Source of the DNA: Candidatus Gastranaerophilales bacterium
GTDB lineage: Bacteria; Cyanobacteriota; Vampirovibrionia; Gastranaerophilales; Gastranaerophilaceae
Reading direction: 5' to 3'
DNA length: 64,000 nucleotides
Assembly (NCBI GenBank): GCA_944325785.1
Contig: CALVBN010000008.1
Span: 45,532-109,531 of the forward strand
Shown one piece after another: positions 59,782-64,000 of the stretch. The notes beneath the pieces were generated by a model. The model was given only the letters and a program-made list of their open reading frames with translations, was not told the origin of the DNA and did no database searches. Each line of letters starts with the position of its first letter. Position 1 is the first letter of the stretch. A program made the position numbers and the translations under genes.

Positions 59782-61026
59782 ATGAATTTAGATAGAGTCA
59801 AAGAAACTGATATGGAAGTCGCTCAATACATCGAAGAGGAGCTTGAAAGACAACAAAACACAATAGAGCTTATTGCAAGCGAAAATTTTACCTCTCCTGC
59901 TGTTATGCAAGCTTGTGGGAGCGTTTTAACAAACAAATACGCAGAGGGGAAACCGCATAAACGTTATTATAACGGATGCGAAGTGGTTGATAAAATAGAA
60001 GAACTCGCCCAAAAAAGAGCTTGCGAACTATTCGGTATGGATCACGCAAATGTCCAGCCCCATTCCGGCGCACAGGCTAATATGGCTGTTTTTTCAGCGC
60101 TTCTCAAATGCGGTGATAAAGTTTTAGGGATGGATTTATCTAACGGCGGACACTTAAGCCACGGTTCTCCGGTCAACTTCTCCGGAATGTATTTTGATGT
60201 AAAAAGCTACGGAGTTGATGCAAACGGAAATATAGATTATGACGATGTTAGAAAAATGGCGCTTGAGCATAAACCAAAATTAATAATCTGTGGTGCAAGC
60301 AATTATTCTAAAATCATTGATTTTAAAAAATTCAGAGAAATAGCAGATGAAGTCGGTGCGATTTTACTTGCAGATATTGCACATATTGCAGGGCTTGTTG
60401 CGGGCGGGGTTCACCCTTCTCCGGCAGGCTATGCACAAATCGTAACCACAACCACACATAAAACTTTAAGAGGTCCCAGAGGCGGAATTATTATGTGTGA
60501 CGAAGAATACGCACAAGCAATTGATAAGGCTGTATTCCCAGGAATTCAAGGCGGTCCTCTTGAACATATTATTGCAGGAAAAGCTGTGGCCCTTAAGGAA
60601 GCTCTTTCTCCGGAATTTAAAGAATATGCAAAGCAGATAGTAAAGAATGCAAAAGCGATGGCTCAAGGGCTTATTGATAATGGAATGGAGATTGTAGGCG
60701 GTATGACAGAAAACCACCTTATGACTCTTGATTTAAGAAAAACTGGCAAGACAGGTAAGGATATGGCAAACGTTCTTGAAAGAGTCGGAATTACGGCAAA
60801 TAAAAACACTGTTCCGAATGATCCGCAGAGTCCTTTTGTAACAAGCGGTATAAGATTAGGCGCAGCTGCCATGACGACAAGAGGGTTTAAAGAAGATGAC
60901 ATGAGGGAAGTTGCAAAAATAATTGCCGAAGCAATTAAAAATTCTGATAATGAAGAAAAGCTTGCCCAGTTAAGACAAGAATCTTTAAAATTATGTAAAA
61001 AATATCCGTTATATCCTAAGTTATAA
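59782..61026 (+). CDS. glyA: Serine hydroxymethyltransferase
   Basis: 414 residues from the ATG at 59782, chosen because AAGGAGGGGG lies just upstream; an in-frame ATG at 59764 precedes that site. PLP fold type [41 protein letters not shown], the PLP lysine in [15 protein letters not shown], and [15 protein letters not shown] near the end. It interconverts serine and glycine while charging tetrahydrofolate with one-carbon units. No glycine riboswitch is recognisable upstream. Confidence 0.97.
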   Translation: MNLDRVKETDMEVAQYIEEELERQQNTIELIASENFTSPAVMQACGSVLTNKYAEGKPHKRYYNGCEVVDKIEELAQKRACELFGMDHANVQPHSGAQANMAVFSALLKCGDKVLGMDLSNGGHLSHGSPVNFSGMYFDVKSYGVDANGNIDYDDVRKMALEHKPKLIICGASNYSKIIDFKKFREIADEVGAILLADIAHIAGLVAGGVHPSPAGYAQIVTTTTHKTLRGPRGGIIMCDEEYAQAIDKAVFPGIQGGPLEHIIAGKAVALKEALSPEFKEYAKQIVKNAKAMAQGLIDNGMEIVGGMTENHLMTLDLRKTGKTGKDMANVLERVGITANKNTVPNDPQSPFVTSGIRLGAAAMTTRGFKEDDMREVAKIIAEAIKNSDNEEKLAQLRQESLKLCKKYPLYPKL

Positions 61027-61072
61027 AATATTTTTTCAAATAATATTTCAAAAAGTATACCCGGCGCGCGTT

Positions 61073-61093
61073 CCCTCTCCTAACAGGAGAGGG
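61073..61093. repeat. CCCTCTCCT/AGGAGAGGG palindrome
   Basis: Perfect 9-bp arms with a 3-base spacer, flanked by TTAGAGGTGAGG. The same palindrome is at 26560-26580, with related forms at 24226, 26700, 46587 and 56433. It may double as the end of the glyA transcript. Confidence 0.65.
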
Positions 61094-61242
61094 TTAGAGG
61101 TGAGGTGTTAATCCCGCATCGTAACTCAACTTCCAGCCCAAATGCCCCCTTAATTTACCCCTCTTTACAGTGCACAAAGAAGAAAAGCTTAACCGGAACA
61201 AATAACAAAATTAACTTCATGTTTTTTTGATATAATTATTGT

Positions 61243-62316
61243 ATGATAATAAAATTAACACAAGCACATATAATCGGAGCATTTATATCTTACCTTTTAG
61301 GCGTATTTATTGTGCCTATGGTGATTGAATTTTCACAGAAAGAAGGACTCGTTGACCTTCCGAATGCAAGAAAAATCCATAAAATGCCGATATCGCGTTT
61401 AGGCGGAGTGGCAATCTGGTCCAGCGCGATGCTGACATTCTTGTTTCTGGTGCTTTTAAGCTACTATCCATACGGCAGTCTGCTTTCAGGAATCCTTTTA
61501 GGAGGCTCTTTAATGTTCCTGCTGGGGCTTGTTGATGATGTCTATAATCTGGATGCCAAGTTTAAACTGGTTATACAGCTTTCTATTGCAACAATTGTAT
61601 ACCTGCTCGGCGTCCAAATCGATACAATATTTAATCCATTCGGAGGGGTAATCCATCTGGGATTATTTTCTTATCCGATAACACTCCTCTGGATTGTAGG
61701 TATTTCAAACGCAGTTAATTTTATAGACGGCGTGGACGGACTTGCCGGCTCTGTTATTACTGTAAGTTCAATAACACTTGCACTAATTGCAGTTGCAGTA
61801 ACCCCTGCACAGCCGATTACAGCACTGATTGCCTTTATTCTGGCAGGCTCAATGCTGGCATTTCTAACATTCAATTTTAACCCCGCAAAAATCTTTATGG
61901 GCGATTCCGGTGCATTATTTTCCGGATTTCTCCTTGCTACACTTTCTATAGCCGGTGTAATGAAAGGCGCTGCACTTGCAGTACTGCTTCCATTCCTTGT
62001 ACTTGCGGTGCCGATTATGGATATTACCTATTCCAGCTTAAGACGAATAATGAAGGGCAAATCCCCCTTTGTCGCAGATGCTGAACACATACACCACAAA
62101 CTCTTAAAAGCGGGCTTTTCTCAGAAAAAAACCGTTGCGATATTAACCTCGGTTGCAATAGTAGGCGGTGCGCTGGCTACATATTTTACAGGAACTTTAA
62201 AAAACTATTTTATATACATTGCAGTTCTAATCCTAATTATGGTTGTACTTAGTCTGATAAGCGTTATGACTAAACCTCAGCCGATTGAACCGCATAAAGA
62301 AGAGAATGATAATTAA
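61243..62316 (+). CDS. Undecaprenyl-phosphate GlcNAc-1-phosphate transferase (WecA/TagO family)
   Basis: 357 residues with about 11 membrane helices. Family motifs: LVDLPNARKIHKMPISRLGG, GLVDDVYNLDAKFKL, AVNFIDGVDGLAGS, NFNPAKIFMGDSGA, and AEHIHHKLLKAGFSQKKTV in the last cytoplasmic loop. The HIHH motif is typical of WecA/TagO, not MraY. It attaches the first sugar phosphate to the lipid carrier for O-antigen, teichoic-acid-like or other surface polymers. It stands alone with its own terminator. Confidence 0.9.
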   Translation: MIIKLTQAHIIGAFISYLLGVFIVPMVIEFSQKEGLVDLPNARKIHKMPISRLGGVAIWSSAMLTFLFLVLLSYYPYGSLLSGILLGGSLMFLLGLVDDVYNLDAKFKLVIQLSIATIVYLLGVQIDTIFNPFGGVIHLGLFSYPITLLWIVGISNAVNFIDGVDGLAGSVITVSSITLALIAVAVTPAQPITALIAFILAGSMLAFLTFNFNPAKIFMGDSGALFSGFLLATLSIAGVMKGAALAVLLPFLVLAVPIMDITYSSLRRIMKGKSPFVADAEHIHHKLLKAGFSQKKTVAILTSVAIVGGALATYFTGTLKNYFIYIAVLILIMVVLSLISVMTKPQPIEPHKEENDN

Positions 62317-62353
62317 AAAAAGGGGCGGTTCAAAATGAACCGCCCCTTTTTTC
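62315..62353. terminator. Bidirectional intrinsic terminator
   Basis: AAAAAAGGGGCGGTTC and GAACCGCCCCTTTTTT form a perfect 16-bp stem around a 6-base loop. The T-runs on both sides let it end the WecA/TagO-like gene and the convergent EF-hand gene. Confidence 0.95.
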
Positions 62354-62365
62354 ACCTTTCCAACC

Positions 62366-62923
62366 TCATGAATTCTCTTCATCGTCAAGATATTTATAAT
62401 CCATCATACTGCCTTCATATTCCGTTAAATCATCACTATAGTATAATGACATATTATTGACTATCCTGTTTCGGTCCTCAATCTTTTGTTTTTCGATTTC
62501 AGAATTAACACCATAAGCATTAATTTCTTGATTTGTAACCTTACCGTCTTTATTTGTATCTATATCATCAAAATGAGAAAGTACAGTTTCCTGCAAAGAA
62601 GTACTCATGCCGGAAGACGCACCCAGTGACATTATCTGCTCTCTTGTCAAACCTTGTGTCGCCATATTACTCATTAATCTCTGAATTTCATCCGCAGATA
62701 TCGTGCCATCAGCATTTGAATCTATACTATTAAAATTATTTGTCAAATAAGATGCAAATGTCGCGCCATAACCTGTATTTACAATATTTGTATTTGTAAG
62801 CGCAGAGTTTAAATTCTCCAGTGTTAAACCATCTTCATACTGGCTTGATAATAGTGAAAATGAATTTGTTAAACCGGCATTAATTCCGCTGAAAAGAGAG
62901 GAGCCGTCCAGACGTTTACTCAT
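62366..62923 (-). CDS. EF-hand calcium-binding protein
   Basis: 185 residues from the ATG at 62923, served by AAGGAGACA; a longer in-frame opening from 62989 has no site. Two canonical EF-hand loops: DSNADGTISADE (68-79) and DTNKDGKVTNQE (122-133), each with all Ca2+-coordinating positions. There is no signal peptide. The N-terminal 60 residues are Ser/Asn/Leu-rich and include SSLFSGIN. Calmodulin-like proteins are uncommon in bacteria; here it may sense Ca2+ or be exported without a classical signal. Partner unknown. Confidence 0.85.
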   Translation of the reverse strand: MSKRLDGSSLFSGINAGLTNSFSLLSSQYEDGLTLENLNSALTNTNIVNTGYGATFASYLTNNFNSIDSNADGTISADEIQRLMSNMATQGLTREQIMSLGASSGMSTSLQETVLSHFDDIDTNKDGKVTNQEINAYGVNSEIEKQKIEDRNRIVNNMSLYYSDDLTEYEGSMMDYKYLDDEENS

Positions 62924-63076
62924 AACTGTCTCCTTATGTTTATAGTTGTACATGCTTAGTTTAATGTTTTTTTTAGAAAAGTCAATCATACGTTAATATG
63001 GATTTTTCTCTAACTAAAGTTTGATTTTTATTATCAAAATTTTTATGATATAATATTGGCGAGGAAATTATAAAAA

Positions 63077-63682
63077 ATGTTTAAACGTAAATGCAAAATA
63101 ACTTTTATAACACACGGGGCGACAGTGCATACCATGGACGGTATTATATGCGACACCGAAAAATACCCTAAATTGAATGAATTTGGGGAAGAAGAAATTG
63201 AAAAAGTCTGCGAATACCTTACAAACAGAGCCGTGGCATATGATACTATATACGCCAGCGCATCCGCAAGATGCACGCAGTCTGCACAGATTATTGCAAA
63301 ACTGTTTAAGAAAAATGTAACAACAATAGACCTGCCCGCAAGAAACCACGGTGAATGGAGCGGACGCTCTTACTCAGATTTATTTGATGAATACGGTCCG
63401 GAAGTTATTATGCAAAAACCAAAAGGCGGAGAAGCTCTTGAAGACTTTAATAAACGAGTCTCTGACCTTATTGATAAACTCGTTGAAGAAAACAGAGGAA
63501 ATCGTATTATTGTTGTAACAACACCCGATGTTGTACAATCTGCTATTGCAAAAACTCTGGAACTTACTCCGGTTAACCAGTTCAAAAACCTCATTAAAAC
63601 CGGAACATTAACACAAATAAGCTACTTTGAAGGCGACTGGTCAAGTATTATATACTCCGACCATATGCCCTCGGTATCATAA
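63077..63682 (+). CDS. Histidine-phosphatase-fold protein with altered catalytic residues
   Basis: 201 residues. The fold is that of phosphoglycerate mutase-like phosphatases: ITFITHGAT at the RHG position, YASASARCTQSAQIIA with Arg65 (the SxxxRxxQTA helix), LPARNHGEWSGRSY with Glu93, and GGEALEDFNKRV. The RHG Arg is Thr12 here, and the second catalytic His in the usual VSHGG motif is replaced by VVTTPDVV (Thr149/Pro150). With both lost, the enzyme is probably inactive or works differently. It lies just before tRNA-Glu. Confidence 0.75.
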   Translation: MFKRKCKITFITHGATVHTMDGIICDTEKYPKLNEFGEEEIEKVCEYLTNRAVAYDTIYASASARCTQSAQIIAKLFKKNVTTIDLPARNHGEWSGRSYSDLFDEYGPEVIMQKPKGGEALEDFNKRVSDLIDKLVEENRGNRIIVVTTPDVVQSAIAKTLELTPVNQFKNLIKTGTLTQISYFEGDWSSIIYSDHMPSVS

Positions 63683-63686
63683 ATAA

Positions 63687-63758
63687 AGCGGTATCGTCTA
63701 GTGGTTAGGACGGGAGATTCTCATTCTCCAAACAGGGGTTCAATTCCCCTTACCGCCG
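63687..63758 (+). tRNA. tRNA-Glu (CTC anticodon)
   Basis: D arm starting GTCTAG, anticodon stem GGAGA/TCTCC enclosing the loop TTCTCAT (CTC), and T arm AGGGG-TTCAATT-CCCCT. The acceptor 3' strand TACCGCC and discriminator G fit tRNA-Glu, but the 5' strand reads AGCGGTA, so the first pair is A1-C72. CCA is not encoded. Confidence 0.85.
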
Positions 63759-63772
63759 TTACTTTTTCTTTG

Positions 63773-64000
63773 CTAAAAAGAAAAAGTAACCAAAAAGAAA
63801 AGAACACTTTGTCGGGTGACAACGGTTAGAGCTACTAAATCCTTGTAAAACTTACAGTCACCCTCTTGAGCGAAACTACTAGATAAATGTAGGCAGAATC
63901 ATTACTGCTCTTATTTTTTTTTACTAAAAAGAAAAAGTAACCAAAAAGAAAAGAACACTTTGTCGGGTGACAACGGTTAGAGCTACTAAATCCTTGTAAA
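63773..64000. repeat. 151-bp tandem repeat, running off the window
   Basis: The 77 bases from 63773 (starting CTAAAAAGAAAAAGTAACC) recur identically from 63924 to the window end, an offset of 151. The segment includes TTTGTCGGGTGACAACGG and GCTACTAAATCCTTGTAAA. Just upstream of copy 1, ACTTTTTCTT pairs with AAGAAAAAGT to form a hairpin. No gene lies in the repeat. Confidence 0.85.

Overview
The window looks like chromosomal DNA of a low-GC, non-photosynthetic relative of the cyanobacteria, most likely a gut-type Melainabacteria/Vampirovibrionia (Gastranaerophilales-like) genome. This is an inference from the combination of genes: a cyanobacterial-style YggS-SepF pair, a three-domain NifU with a NifS, ClpC with a UVR motif, flagellar genes (absent from photosynthetic cyanobacteria), and many lineage-specific proteins of unknown function. 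Nothing photosynthetic is present. Housekeeping genes are spread throughout, so this is core chromosome with small accessory pockets, not a plasmid or prophage.

Layout. 1-1.8 kb: two ABC-2 permeases, the first cut by the window edge. 1.9-4.2 kb: a large protein of unknown function. 4.5-7.6 kb: an accessory pocket with an XRE regulator divergent from a GIY-YIG nuclease, a zinc-ribbon membrane protein, an adhesin-E-like secreted protein, and an ADP-ribosyltransferase-fold protein that abuts tRNA-Met. 8-10 kb: a thiol-redox cluster (C_GCAxxG_C_C protein, CcdA, membrane thioredoxin). 10-17 kb: an AAA+ ATPase, a formyltransferase-like enzyme, RibF, a tRNA-dihydrouridine synthase and a large secreted TPR protein. 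17-20 kb: an RHH regulator, a possible small RNA and an 851-residue repeat protein. 20-24 kb: ProS, DnaB and MntP. 24-27 kb: tRNA-Leu, four small YtxH/DUF948-like membrane proteins, and two repeat-rich gene-free stretches. 27-36 kb: MurT, PdxJ, NifU, NifS, an MscS channel, RlmH, SepF and YggS. 37-46 kb: a flagellar region in which a leftward fliJ-fliK-flgD-flgE operon faces a rightward FliJ-like/FliK-like/rod-protein operon. 46-56 kb: a beta-strand-rich protein, an exported TreS-like GH13 enzyme, a predicted papain-like cysteine protease, an amidohydrolase, RadA and envelope proteins. 56-64 kb: ClpC, GlyA, a WecA/TagO-type transferase, an EF-hand protein, a degenerate histidine phosphatase, tRNA-Glu, and a 151-bp tandem repeat that runs off the end.

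The points most worth following up are: (1) a short Phe-centred motif near the N-terminus of several otherwise unrelated proteins of unknown function, which may be a lineage-specific targeting or processing signal; (2) the mirrored duplicate FliJ/FliK/rod-hook operons; (3) a 200-bp run of seven back-to-back perfect stem-loops at 26.8 kb; (4) a MurT without an adjacent GatD; (5) a candidate small RNA carrying an anti-Shine-Dalgarno stretch beside an RHH regulator, with matching palindromes; (6) the XRE/GIY-YIG pair with no methyltransferase; (7) ART-fold and histidine-phosphatase-fold proteins that lack key catalytic residues. All family assignments come from reading motifs; no database search was run.
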